Assembly (NCBI GenBank): GCA_949297415.1
Contig: CASFSV010000048.1
Location: 1-43,823 of the forward strand
DNA from: an uncultured Alphaproteobacteria bacterium
GTDB lineage: Bacteria; Pseudomonadota; Alphaproteobacteria; RF32; CAG-239
DNA length: 43,823 nt
Direction of reading: 5' to 3'
The notes under the pieces were generated by a model that saw nothing but the letters and a program-made list of their open reading frames with translations, had not been told where the DNA came from and did not search any database. Shown one piece after another: positions 23,245-31,342 of the stretch (positions within the stretch are counted from its first letter, which is position 1; every line of letters begins with the position of its first letter). The position numbers and the translations under genes were made by a program.

Positions 23245-23730
23245 CTAATAATACTTAAAATCAGTCAAAAAATCTTCCATTTCTTGCTCATGCTCCAGTT
23301 CCTCTTTCAATATCTTTTCAGATATACGAAATGTTTCTATATCTTTATCTTTGCATTTTTCACATATTTGTTGATATCTGGCTATGGCACATCTTTCTCC
23401 TACTAAATTTTGTGATACCAATATTTCCGTATTACCATCTTTTGGAGCTTCATATTTACATTGAGCTTTTTCTTTCCATTCTACTGGATCTAGCAATGGA
23501 CACCCTCCTAGTTGTAGAATTCTGTCTGCCAACCATTCTGCGTGTTTCAATTCTTCATTACCATGCTCTTTTAACTCTTTGGCTATTTCTGCTCGTTCTA
23601 TACCTTTAGCTACTTTTGCCCCAAGCCAATACTGATAGTATGCTAGCCATTCTTCCGCATAGGCTGTATTTAATATACTTATGATTTCATCTTTTTCTAA
23701 CTTACATATTTTTTGCGCTAATTCTCCCAT
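23245..23730 (-). CDS. Dps-like (DPSL) ferritin-family protein
   Basis: The 161-residue four-helix di-iron protein has an AEEWLAYYQYW helix (first iron Glu), EHGNEELKHAEWLADRI (Glu-x-x-His), NLVGERCAIARYQ (third-helix Glu), and EELEHEQEMEDFL (Glu-x-x-His-Glu). This matches ferritin/bacterioferritin-like proteins that detoxify peroxide or store iron. Two cysteines flank the middle (LGGCPLLDP and KAQCKYEAP) and one follows the third-helix Glu, reminiscent of Dps-like DPSL/thioferritin proteins. A strong aaggag precedes the ATG. It is probably a single-gene unit divergent from rpe; the redox regulator, if any, is not visible. Confidence 0.82.
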   Translation of the reverse strand: MGELAQKICKLEKDEIISILNTAYAEEWLAYYQYWLGAKVAKGIERAEIAKELKEHGNEELKHAEWLADRILQLGGCPLLDPVEWKEKAQCKYEAPKDGNTEILVSQNLVGERCAIARYQQICEKCKDKDIETFRISEKILKEELEHEQEMEDFLTDFKYY

Positions 23731-23868
23731 TGTATTCTCCTTTTTAAATTTATGGACCTTTCTTACATAATCTCCTTTCTTGTTTTATCAACGCCCCTTT
23801 TGATATATTTACTTCACTTTAAGTTTTATCTTGTATTTTGATTATAGTTTTTTTATAAGGAGTTACAC

Positions 23869-24516
23869 ATGGTAAAAATTGCTCCCAGTTTACTTGCTGC
23901 TGATAGTGCTTGTTTAGGAAAAGCTGTTTCTGATTTAGAAGCCTCCGGAGCCGATTTTATTCATTTTGACGTGATGGACGGACATTTTGTGCCTAATATT
24001 ACCTTTGGGCCTAAAATCCTTCAGGAATTAAAAAAATATACATCTCTTCCCTTTGATGTGCATCTTATGGTTACTAATCCAGATGAATGTATTGCATGGT
24101 ATGCAGATGCGGGAGCTGATTTAATTACTTTCCACCTGGAAGCTTCTGACAATCCTCAGCATACACTTCAGCTGATAAAAAAACACCAGTTGAAATCGGG
24201 AATTACATTAAAGCCGTCATCTGATATTAAGCAAATTATTCCATTTATTGATTATGTTGATTTAGTATTAGTGATGGGAGTACAACCAGGATTTGGTGGA
24301 CAGAAGTTTTATCCAGACACTCCTGATAGAATTAAACAAACTAAAGATATTATCGCTCATCGCCCCGTTTTATTAGAAGTTGACGGTGGAGTTAATTTTC
24401 AAAATGTGTCTTTATGTGTTAATGCCGGTGCTGATATCTTAGTTGCAGGAACGGCTGTTTTTCAGAATGGTGCTTTATCTGAAAATATAAAAGCTTTGAA
24501 AGGAAAATTTCTATGA
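23869..24516 (+). CDS. rpe: Ribulose-phosphate 3-epimerase
   Basis: The 215-residue TIM-barrel enzyme interconverts ribulose 5-phosphate and xylulose 5-phosphate in the pentose phosphate pathway. Motifs: IAPSLLAAD at the N-terminus, FDVMDGHFVPNITFGP with metal-binding His and Asp, VHLMV, VMGVQPGFGGQKF (phosphate loop), and EVDGGVN with the catalytic Asp. Length is standard. aaggag precedes the ATG. It overlaps the response-regulator gene by 4 bases (ATGA), so the two are translationally coupled, an unusual pairing. Confidence 0.96.
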   Translation: MVKIAPSLLAADSACLGKAVSDLEASGADFIHFDVMDGHFVPNITFGPKILQELKKYTSLPFDVHLMVTNPDECIAWYADAGADLITFHLEASDNPQHTLQLIKKHQLKSGITLKPSSDIKQIIPFIDYVDLVLVMGVQPGFGGQKFYPDTPDRIKQTKDIIAHRPVLLEVDGGVNFQNVSLCVNAGADILVAGTAVFQNGALSENIKALKGKFL

Positions 24517-25235
24517 GTTTAGTTATGATTATTGAAGACGAAGAACCTTTAGCTATGCTTTTAAGTTACAATCTTGAAAAAGAAGGTTACGAAGTTGCCA
24601 CTGTTGCGAATGGCTTAAATGCCGTTAGTGAAGTTGAGCGACTTATGCCTTCTGTTATCTTATTGGACTGGATGCTTCCTGAAGTTTCCGGTATAGAAAT
24701 TTGTAAGATGATACGTTCCAAAGCTGATATTAAAAATATCCCTATCATTATGCTTACTGCCAAAGGACAGGAGGAAGATAAAATTCGGGGTTTAGGCGCT
24801 GGTGCTGATGATTACGTTACCAAGCCTTTTTCTGTGCCCGAATTAATGGCACGAGTTAAAACAAACATGCGCAGAGCTCCTTTATTTGAAGAAAAAGATA
24901 AAATCATTGTGTTTGATGATATCACTATGGATTTATCTGAGCGAAAAGTCTTTCGTAATGGGCATCAACTTCACCTTAGTCCTACTGAATTTCGCCTGTT
25001 AAAAATGCTTATAAAAGAACCTGGAAAAGTATTTTCTCGCGAAATTTTGTTAAAATCTGTTTGGGGTGAAAATATTTTTGTAGAATCGAGAACTGTTGAT
25101 GTTCATATCAGAAGATTACGCAAATCCCTTAATCAATATGGTCCCGATTATATTCGTACAGTTCGTGCCAACGGATATTCTATTGATAAAAATTCTTCAT
25201 CCGATACTACTGAAGAAAAAGAGGATGAGCTCTAA
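24513..25235 (+). CDS. OmpR/PhoB-family response regulator
   Basis: The 240-residue protein has an N-terminal receiver domain (MIIEDEEPLA acidic pocket; LLDWMLPEVSG with the phospho-acceptor Asp; MLTAKGQEEDK with the switch Thr and DDYVTKPFS with the conserved Lys) and a C-terminal winged-helix domain (LSPTEFRLLKMLIKEPGKVF, then VDVHIRRLRKSL). This is the PhoB/OmpR layout, closest in style to PhoB. No sensor kinase gene is adjacent, so the partner must be elsewhere. It is coupled to rpe and ends in a terminator that includes its last codons. The target genes cannot be inferred. Confidence 0.93.
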   Translation: MSLVMIIEDEEPLAMLLSYNLEKEGYEVATVANGLNAVSEVERLMPSVILLDWMLPEVSGIEICKMIRSKADIKNIPIIMLTAKGQEEDKIRGLGAGADDYVTKPFSVPELMARVKTNMRRAPLFEEKDKIIVFDDITMDLSERKVFRNGHQLHLSPTEFRLLKMLIKEPGKVFSREILLKSVWGENIFVESRTVDVHIRRLRKSLNQYGPDYIRTVRANGYSIDKNSSSDTTEEKEDEL

Positions 25236-25249
25236 GCCATCCTCTTTTT
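25216..25249. terminator. Terminator overlapping the end of the response-regulator gene
   Basis: A 12-bp stem (aaaaagaggatg 25216-25227 with catcctcttttt 25238-25249) holds the stop codon of the regulator in its loop. The A and T flanks let it work for recR, which ends at 25250 on the other strand, as well. Confidence 0.9.
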
Positions 25250-25843
25250 CTATATTTGTTTTCGTAAATCTAAGGCTAGTTTTATTGTGCCATCATCCAT
25301 GTAATCTAACTCTCCGCCTACAGGAATACCTTGTGCTAATGTTGATACTTTTACAGGCTTGTTTTTCAGCATAGATGAAATATAGTGCATCGTTATTTGC
25401 CCGTCTACAGTTGCTGGTAATGCTAAAATTATTTCATTTATTTCTTCTGTATCTATTCTTTGTATAAGCTTATCCATATTCAAATCTTCAGGCGTAACAC
25501 CTTCTATCGCCGATAGAACTCCGCCCAGAATATGATATTTTCCCTTATACAATCCACCTCTTTCCAACGCCCATAAATCGCTTATATCTTGGACAACGCA
25601 CAGTAAATTGTTTTCTCGAGCAGTTGAACTGCATATAGAACACAGCGATTGTGTATCATAGTTACCGCATATCTCGCATACTTTAATATTATCATATACA
25701 TCTTGTAGCGCTTTTATTAATTGCGGTATTTGTGTTTCCTTTTTTCTCAATAAATGTAACACTATTCTTCGCGCAGAACGAGTGCCCAGCGACGGAAATT
25801 TTGCAATTATCTTGATTAAATCTTCTATATATTGTCCAGACAT
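25250..25843 (-). CDS. recR: Recombination protein RecR
   Basis: The 197-residue RecFOR-pathway protein loads RecA at gaps. Residues about 10-30 have the helix-hairpin-helix (IIAKFPSLGTRSARRIVLHL), followed by a C4 zinc finger (CEICGNYDTQSLCSIC, about 56-71), a Toprim domain (LLCVVQDISDLWALE), and a C-terminal segment. Length is standard. It lies in the classic dnaX - ybaB - recR operon, 8 bases after ybaB. Confidence 0.96.
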   Translation of the reverse strand: MSGQYIEDLIKIIAKFPSLGTRSARRIVLHLLRKKETQIPQLIKALQDVYDNIKVCEICGNYDTQSLCSICSSTARENNLLCVVQDISDLWALERGGLYKGKYHILGGVLSAIEGVTPEDLNMDKLIQRIDTEEINEIILALPATVDGQITMHYISSMLKNKPVKVSTLAQGIPVGGELDYMDDGTIKLALDLRKQI

Positions 25844-25851
25844 TTATATTC

Positions 25852-26169
25852 CTAGAATGGAAGTTTTAAACCACCCAAATTTACTCCGCCGGTTGCTTCT
25901 TTCATACCTTCTTCCGCAAGAGCTTCCACTTGCGCATGGGCGTTATTATAAGCAACCATTATTAAATCTTCTAACATTTCTACATCATCTGATGCCAAAC
26001 TCTTATCGATAGAAATTTTTTTCATTTCTGACTTTCCGTTTAAAACAACATTAACCATACCATTTCCAGATGTTCCGGTGATTTCTGTTTCAGCTAATTT
26101 CTCTTGTGCTTCTTGCATTTTTCTTTGCATCATTTGCGCTTGTTTCATTAGTCCTTGTATATTTAACAT
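25852..26169 (-). CDS. ybaB: YbaB/EbfC nucleoid-associated protein
   Basis: The 105-residue DNA-binding protein has the family's N-terminus MLNIQGLMKQAQMMQRKMQE, then GMVNVVLNGKSEMKKISID, and a C-terminal helix. The start at 26169 is supported by gagga and by matching the conserved family N-terminus; a longer start at 26190 would run into dnaX. It sits between dnaX and recR, 4 bases after the dnaX stop. Confidence 0.95.
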   Translation of the reverse strand: MLNIQGLMKQAQMMQRKMQEAQEKLAETEITGTSGNGMVNVVLNGKSEMKKISIDKSLASDDVEMLEDLIMVAYNNAHAQVEALAEEGMKEATGGVNLGGLKLPF

Positions 26170-26173
26170 CTGT

Positions 26174-27883
26174 TTATTCCTCTTCTTCAAAATAGGTTGA
26201 ACTGTTATTCTCTTCAGAAATCTCTGGTTCCTCTTCAGCTAGGTTGTCTAGGTTTTTACGAACGACCGTTTCTATTCTGGAACCCTTAAACTCTTCTAAT
26301 ATTTTCTTTACTAATGGATATTCTGCAACATTTTTTTTCTTTGCTTCCACCGCTGATTTTTCTTTTTCTGCAATAGTCTCTCCTAGCTCCCCTTTTACTA
26401 TTTCTATTTCCCATTGTTTGCCGGTTGCTTCGCTTAACAATTTATGTAAATTCATTATAAAATCTTCATGAATTGTTGGTGCAATATTCATTGCTATGTG
26501 GCCATTTGAAAATTCTCTAATGCAAACATCATTTTTTATGGAGTATTCGATAAGTGCCTTTTTAGCCCCTTCAAGATAGCGCAAAAAATCTTCTACTGTA
26601 TTAAAAACAGTAGTCATTGTACTATCATCTTGGGAAATTTGTGTCGTTGTCAGATTTTTTTTTTCACTTCCGACCGAAGGAGATGAATTTGCACTATATC
26701 CACTTAGATTAGAGTTTTTTTTTACCTCATTTAAAATTTCGTAAGGTGTTGGCAAAGACGCTGAATAAGCAATACGAAGTAAAATCATTTCCAATGCTTC
26801 CACTGCTGATGGTGCCATATTAATTTCGCTAATTCCCTTTATCAGCATTTGCCAGATTTTTGATAATATTGCTAACGAGCATTTTCCGCTTAAATCTGTA
26901 AATGTTGTCTTTTCTATCTCACTTAAACTTGTGGAATTTAGTAGAGTTGGAACGATTTTAATTTTTGCTAAGTCGTGAGTGATATTTATCAAATCTTGCA
27001 ATATTATAATTGGGGTTGCACCATTGGTATATTGCTCCGAAATATCTCTCAAAACCGCTTCCATATCCCCTTTTACAAGTTTCTCAAATAATGCTAAGGT
27101 TTGGCTTCTGTCTGCAAGCCCAAGCATTTTTTTCACAGTTTCAGCATTGATGTTCCCATTACTTAACACTATTGCTTGATCTAATAGTGATAACCCATCT
27201 CTCGCAGAACCGTCTGCTGCTTTAGCTATAATATCCAAGCATTCACTTTCAGCTGGAATATTTTCTTGCGCTAATATTTTGGTAAACAGTTTTGTCAATG
27301 TTTCCACTGACAGACGTTGCAAATCAAATCTTTGACATCTTGAGAGAATCGTAACCGGAACTTTTCTGATTTCAGTTGTTGCAAAAATAAACTTTACATG
27401 AGACGGGGGCTCTTCCAATGTCTTTAACAAAGCATTAAATGCTCCTTTTGACAACATATGAACTTCGTCGATGATATATACTTTATAGCGTGCATTGGTT
27501 GGAGCATAACGCGCGCTGTCTAACAATTCTCGTATATCATCAACACCTGTATGTGACGCAGCGTCAAGTTCCATAACATCCATATGGCGGCCAGCAGCAA
27601 TTGCTTTGCAATTATCACACACTCCGCATGGGTGAATTGTTGGACCTCCTTTTCCATCAGGACCGACACAGTTCAATGCTCTCGCGATTAAACGTGCCGT
27701 TGTTGTTTTTCCAACTCCGCGAATCCCTGTCAGAATATAAGCATGGTGTAATCTGTTATTTTGAATGGCATTTGTTAATGTCTGTACAAGTGCATCCTGC
27801 CCCAATAAATCTTCAAAATTTTGAGGACGATATTTGCGTGCTAGCACGACATATTGATTTTCATTTGTATTTTCTTCTGCCAT
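26174..27883 (-). CDS. dnaX: DNA polymerase III subunit tau/gamma
   Basis: The 569-residue clamp-loader ATPase has GIRGVGKTTTARLIARALNC (Walker A, about 53-72), a zinc module with CGVCDNCK, YIIDEVHMLSKGAFNALLK (Walker B region), FIFATTE, and the arginine-finger motif LSRCQRFDL. AAA+ domains run to about 240 and the collar to about 370. The C-terminal part (about 400-569) is the tau extension for polymerase and helicase contact. Homopolymer tracts A9 (codons about 386-389) and A10 (about 406-409) lie at the junction, suggesting transcriptional slippage to a gamma form. It is preceded by 4.5S RNA. Confidence 0.95.
   Translation of the reverse strand: MAEENTNENQYVVLARKYRPQNFEDLLGQDALVQTLTNAIQNNRLHHAYILTGIRGVGKTTTARLIARALNCVGPDGKGGPTIHPCGVCDNCKAIAAGRHMDVMELDAASHTGVDDIRELLDSARYAPTNARYKVYIIDEVHMLSKGAFNALLKTLEEPPSHVKFIFATTEIRKVPVTILSRCQRFDLQRLSVETLTKLFTKILAQENIPAESECLDIIAKAADGSARDGLSLLDQAIVLSNGNINAETVKKMLGLADRSQTLALFEKLVKGDMEAVLRDISEQYTNGATPIIILQDLINITHDLAKIKIVPTLLNSTSLSEIEKTTFTDLSGKCSLAILSKIWQMLIKGISEINMAPSAVEALEMILLRIAYSASLPTPYEILNEVKKNSNLSGYSANSSPSVGSEKKNLTTTQISQDDSTMTTVFNTVEDFLRYLEGAKKALIEYSIKNDVCIREFSNGHIAMNIAPTIHEDFIMNLHKLLSEATGKQWEIEIVKGELGETIAEKEKSAVEAKKKNVAEYPLVKKILEEFKGSRIETVVRKNLDNLAEEEPEISEENNSSTYFEEEE
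26655..26723 (-). promoter_or_regulatory. Candidate slippage sites (A10 and A9) within dnaX
   Basis: On the coding strand there are A9 (26715-26723) and A10 (26655-26664) at the gamma/tau boundary. By hand translation, losing or gaining one A at the A9 tract reaches a stop within 5 codons. At the A10 tract, losing one A gives a stop at the second codon after the tract, and gaining one gives a stop after about 9 codons. Confidence 0.55.
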
Positions 27884-27896
27884 TTCTTTTATCTTT

Positions 27897-27990
27897 TGAG
27901 GAGAAGGGTAACAGACCTTATTTTAACTGTTACGGCTGCTTCCTTCCGAACCTGACCGAGTTGGCAGCAAAACAACCCTGCACCCTTCAT
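27897..27990 (-). ncRNA. ffs: Signal recognition particle RNA (4.5S, small bacterial form)
   Basis: The minus strand shows the conserved SRP domain IV core (GGTTCGGAAGGAAGCAGCC region, with GGAAGCAGCC and the GGAA tetraloop) inside a long hairpin. The ends pair as gaagggt (5' end, near 27990) with acccttc (near 27900). Length of about 94 nt is typical. Its position directly before dnaX is a common arrangement. The exact ends are estimated from the terminal pairing. Confidence 0.96.
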
Positions 27991-28010
27991 TTTGTACCTA
28001 TTCTTTATGA

Positions 28011-28037
28011 ATTATATACTGTTATTTTGCAAGTCAA
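28011..28037 (-). promoter_or_regulatory. Promoter of the SRP RNA
   Basis: On the minus strand, TTGACT (28037-28032) and TATAAT (28016-28011) are separated by 15 bases. The expected transcript start (about 28004) fits shortly upstream of the SRP RNA, before trimming. The spacer is short, so the -35 may be shifted. Confidence 0.6.
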
Positions 28038-28053
28038 AAAGCAACTATTAACA

Positions 28054-29310
28054 TTAATTATTGTATAGCCACTTCAAGACTTCAGAACTGCTCTTTCCAT
28101 AAAATTTCGGCAATTTTTCATATGGGACATAGCGAATATCAATTTCACTATCTATGTAGTCCGAATCCTTATTGTCCGCTTTGGATACAACTTTTGGACC
28201 TTCTTTGGTTACTTCTACCATTTCAAGACTATGATAGCTTTGTCCTGTCGGTAAAATCTTAAAGAATCCATTTACCCCGATAAAACCACTATTTTGTGTT
28301 AATGTACTTTCTATATTTTCATCGCTTTTTCCTGCTACTACTGATGCTAACAAAACACTATCATAGGCAAAAGAATATATACTTTTCGGCTGTTCACCAA
28401 AAGTTTCTTTATATTTATCGGTGAAATACGTTCCGTAGCTTTTAGAAACCATCGGATATACGCCATGGTACAATATTGTTTCTTTACTCAAATTGGTATT
28501 ATCCCATGCCGATGTTCCCATAAACAAAACATCTGGGTACATCACATCATTATACGCAAACATTGATGCCAGTGATTTTAATCTATTTCCGCTGTCTGCA
28601 ATCATAATCGTATCAAAATCTGCTTGTTCAGACATTTCTTTTACAAGCATTGAAAAATCAACATTCTCCGCACTATAAAATCCCACCTTATCCAAAGATA
28701 CATCTTTTGCAATAGCTGACATTATTGCCGCTTTTACAATATTTAATCCGCTATTTGTGTCTGGGACAAGCAATGCCATTTTACTACGCCCTTGTGAAGC
28801 GGCATAAGAAATAGCTCTATCTACTTGTTCCCCATTCAATAAGCCTATACTATATATGCCTTTTTGTAAAACTTGTGGAGATGTCGTAAATGAAACCATT
28901 GGAATATTAGCAGACAAAGCTTCTGATGCTGCGCCTTCAACCTCTTCGCCCATCAGCGGACCAAGTATTAGCTGAGCACCTTCATCTATCGCTTTTTCCG
29001 CAGCTATCTCTGCACCTAACTTGCTACTCTTTGTGTCATAGAATTTCAAGGTCAAACGATTACTTTGTAAATCGTCTAAAGCCATAAACATTGCATTTTG
29101 CATTCCCAATCCGATATTAGAGGCTTTTCCAGTCAACGGCAGCAGCACACCAACATTGAGTTGTCCCTCCACAGGTATCGGTTGGCTGATTGTATCATAA
29201 TCTATAATATCATAACGTTGGTTTGACAATTCTATCCGATTATTTGTCAGATGGCTATTACATCCAAAAATTCCAAAACAAAGAAAAAATATAGCGATTT
29301 TTTTTAACAC
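28054..29310 (-). CDS. Penicillin-binding-protein activator (LpoA-like) lipoprotein
   Basis: The 418-residue periplasmic lipoprotein has a GTG start with AGGA about 10 bases upstream, and signal peptide MLKKIAIFFLCFGIFGC with lipidation at Cys17. The rest is a type 1 periplasmic-binding fold (NVGVLLPLTGKASNIGLGMQ, then LILGPLMGEEVEGAA, then MALLVPDTNSG and YSFAYDSVLLA), as in the C-terminal domain of LpoA, which activates class A penicillin-binding proteins. It lacks the N-terminal TPR domain of Escherichia coli LpoA, as in alphaproteobacterial homologues. Divergent from rsmI, which neighbours this family in many genomes. An amino-acid ABC transporter binding protein is the alternative. Confidence 0.85.
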   Translation of the reverse strand: MLKKIAIFFLCFGIFGCNSHLTNNRIELSNQRYDIIDYDTISQPIPVEGQLNVGVLLPLTGKASNIGLGMQNAMFMALDDLQSNRLTLKFYDTKSSKLGAEIAAEKAIDEGAQLILGPLMGEEVEGAASEALSANIPMVSFTTSPQVLQKGIYSIGLLNGEQVDRAISYAASQGRSKMALLVPDTNSGLNIVKAAIMSAIAKDVSLDKVGFYSAENVDFSMLVKEMSEQADFDTIMIADSGNRLKSLASMFAYNDVMYPDVLFMGTSAWDNTNLSKETILYHGVYPMVSKSYGTYFTDKYKETFGEQPKSIYSFAYDSVLLASVVAGKSDENIESTLTQNSGFIGVNGFFKILPTGQSYHSLEMVEVTKEGPKVVSKADNKDSDYIDSEIDIRYVPYEKLPKFYGKSSSEVLKWLYNN

Positions 29311-29388
29311 TTGCTTTTATTCCTAAAATATTAAACAATTATGTTATTCTATTTAAATCAAAAATACTTTTTTGTAAAGAGCTATAAC

Positions 29389-30234
29389 ATGTTAGATGCA
29401 GGTTTATATATTGTTGCCACACCTATTGGTAATTTGAAAGATATTTCACAAAGAGCTATTGATATTCTTAGTGAAGCAACCATTATTGCTGCTGAGGATA
29501 CTCGCGTTAGTAAAAAACTGTTTTCTTTGCTCAATATCCCCGCCAATAAAACTTTTATTCCTTATGAGGATCATTCTGAACAGAATAAGTTTCAATACAT
29601 CATTAATCTTATTTTAGAAGGAAATAGTGTAGCCCTTATCAGCGATGCCGGTTCTCCTCTTATTTCTGATCCTGGGTATAAGCTTGTCAGAGAATGCCGA
29701 AAATTGGATATTAAAGTTACCACCCTTCCCGGTCCGTGCGCTGTTATTTGCGCTTTACAGCTTTCTGGTCTTCCAACGAATCGCTTCATGTTTGCAGGAT
29801 TCATTCCTAACAAAGATAAAGCTCGTCTTGATTTATTTAATGAACTAAAAAGCATCAATTCAACTTTGGTTTTGTATGAAACGGCTCAGCGTATAGAAAA
29901 AACACTTATGGCTCTGGTGCAAATTATGCCCTTGCGTGAAATTGCCGTTGTTCGTGAAATAAGCAAGCTTTATGAAGAGTGTATTCAAGGAACAGTTGAA
30001 GACGTTATTGAAAAAATTTCTGCTATGCCAATTAAGGGAGAAATTGTTTTGGTTATAGCGCCCCCTTCTGAAACAGAATCTGAAAAAAACACACTAGATA
30101 TTGATGCACTTTTGATTGAGGAGATGAAACATTTCTCACTCAAAGAAGCGGTTAAAAACATTTCGCAAAAATACAATCTCAAGAAAAATGATGTTTATGA
30201 AAAAGCATTACTCCTTAAAAATAACCTCAAATAA
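29389..30234 (+). CDS. rsmI: 16S rRNA (cytidine1402-2'-O)-methyltransferase
   Basis: The 281-residue SAM-dependent enzyme methylates the ribose of C1402 in 16S rRNA. Motifs: GLYIVATPIGNLKDISQRA at the N-terminus, AAEDTRVSKKL, LISDAGSPLISDPGYKLV, and LPGPCAVICALQLSGLP. Length is typical. The start at 29389 (MLDAGLYIV) is selected over 29341 because it leaves the conserved N-terminus close to the start and aaagag lies upstream. Its last 47 bases overlap yraN, so they are coupled. Confidence 0.95.
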   Translation: MLDAGLYIVATPIGNLKDISQRAIDILSEATIIAAEDTRVSKKLFSLLNIPANKTFIPYEDHSEQNKFQYIINLILEGNSVALISDAGSPLISDPGYKLVRECRKLDIKVTTLPGPCAVICALQLSGLPTNRFMFAGFIPNKDKARLDLFNELKSINSTLVLYETAQRIEKTLMALVQIMPLREIAVVREISKLYEECIQGTVEDVIEKISAMPIKGEIVLVIAPPSETESEKNTLDIDALLIEEMKHFSLKEAVKNISQKYNLKKNDVYEKALLLKNNLK

Positions 30235-30595
30235 TGCCGGAAAATTAGCCGAATTTATGTGCCGCTGCTATATGCGATTGCTTGGTTATAGAATTGTTGC
30301 GAAAGATTATCGTTGCGGTAGAGGGAAAAACACGCCTTACGGAGAATTAGATTTTGTAGCCTTAAAGAATAAAACTCTTATTTTTTGCGAGGTAAAAAAA
30401 CGTAAAAGAAATTCTGATTTTTTATTTGCTTTATCAACTCGTCAACAGAAGCGGATACTAAACGGGGCACAGTATTTCATCCGCAAGAATCCGCAATATT
30501 CTTCTTTTTCACAACGTTTTGACGTATTCTTTGTTAAATTTCCATTTCATATAAAGCATATTAAAAACGCTTTACATCAAGATTTTGTAGCGTGA
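30188..30595 (+). CDS. yraN: YraN family (UPF0102) endonuclease-fold protein
   Basis: The 135-residue protein has the restriction-endonuclease-like fold of YraN: GKLAEFMCRCYMRLLGYRIV, then YGELDFVAL with the metal-binding Glu-x-Asp, and IFCEVKKRK with the Glu-x-Lys. The family occurs next to rsmI, as here. Function is poorly known. The start is uncertain: ATGs at 30188, 30191 and 30197 are in frame, all inside the end of rsmI, and no strong ribosome site is visible. Translational coupling is likely. It meets truA head-on with no gap. Confidence 0.9.
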   Translation: MMFMKKHYSLKITSNNAGKLAEFMCRCYMRLLGYRIVAKDYRCGRGKNTPYGELDFVALKNKTLIFCEVKKRKRNSDFLFALSTRQQKRILNGAQYFIRKNPQYSSFSQRFDVFFVKFPFHIKHIKNALHQDFVA

Positions 30596-31336
30596 TTAAT
30601 ATATTACTTTACTCAAATATAAACCGCATGCAGGCGCTGTTGCTCCGGCGTATGCCCGATTTTTCTTTTCCAATATTATCTTCACATCTTCAGGCGTAAG
30701 TTTTCCATCACCTACTGATTTTAAAGTTCCTACCATATTACGCACTTGATGATATAAAAATGAACGAGCTTCCACTATAAAATCAATTTCGTCGCCTTGA
30801 GTAATTATTTCTAATTTATCTAATGTTTTAAGTGGAGATAAAGCCTGACATCCAGCCCCTCTGAACGAGCTAAAATCATGATGTCCAAGCAAATATTGAG
30901 CCCCCGCTTTCATTCTATCAACATCTAATGGAAAGCCGACATTCCAAACTCTATTTGCTAACAAAACCGTTGGTGCTCTACGATTTAATATACGATATAT
31001 ATATCCTCTTCCTTTGGCCGAAAAACGCGCATGAAAATCTGAAGAAACATTTTCTACCTCTAACACAGTAACAGGCGCTTTAAGCTCTCTCAACCAAGCA
31101 TTAAAAGCCTCTCGGATATGAAATAAATCCATTTTTGTTTCTAAATCAAAATGTGCCACCTGTCCTAGCGCATGCACTCCTGCGTCAGTTCTTCCGGCTC
31201 CAAATACATCTATTTCTTGATGTGAGAATCCATGCAATGCTTTTTCTAGATAATATTGAACACTAACCCCCTCGTCTTGTTTTTGCCAGCCGAGGAGGTT
31301 AGTGCCATCATATTCTATCGTTATTTTATAACGCAT
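30596..31336 (-). CDS. truA: tRNA pseudouridine(38-40) synthase TruA
   Basis: The 246-residue enzyme modifies the anticodon arm of tRNAs. It shows YDGTNLLGWQKQ at the N-terminus, FGAGRTDAGVHALGQVAHF with the catalytic Asp (about residue 52), RGYIYRILNRR, and FLYHQVRNMVGTL near the C-terminus. Length is standard. It follows the Gfo/Idh gene by 6 bases on the same strand and is probably co-transcribed with it. It ends back to back with yraN without a visible terminator. Confidence 0.96.
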   Translation of the reverse strand: MRYKITIEYDGTNLLGWQKQDEGVSVQYYLEKALHGFSHQEIDVFGAGRTDAGVHALGQVAHFDLETKMDLFHIREAFNAWLRELKAPVTVLEVENVSSDFHARFSAKGRGYIYRILNRRAPTVLLANRVWNVGFPLDVDRMKAGAQYLLGHHDFSSFRGAGCQALSPLKTLDKLEIITQGDEIDFIVEARSFLYHQVRNMVGTLKSVGDGKLTPEDVKIILEKKNRAYAGATAPACGLYLSKVIY

Positions 31337-31342
31337 TTCTTA

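Noticed and set aside
27601..28068. Plus-strand open frame of 155 codons across the start of dnaX and the SRP RNA
   Set aside because: It runs through the conserved SRP RNA and opposite the dnaX Walker region and has no ribosome site.
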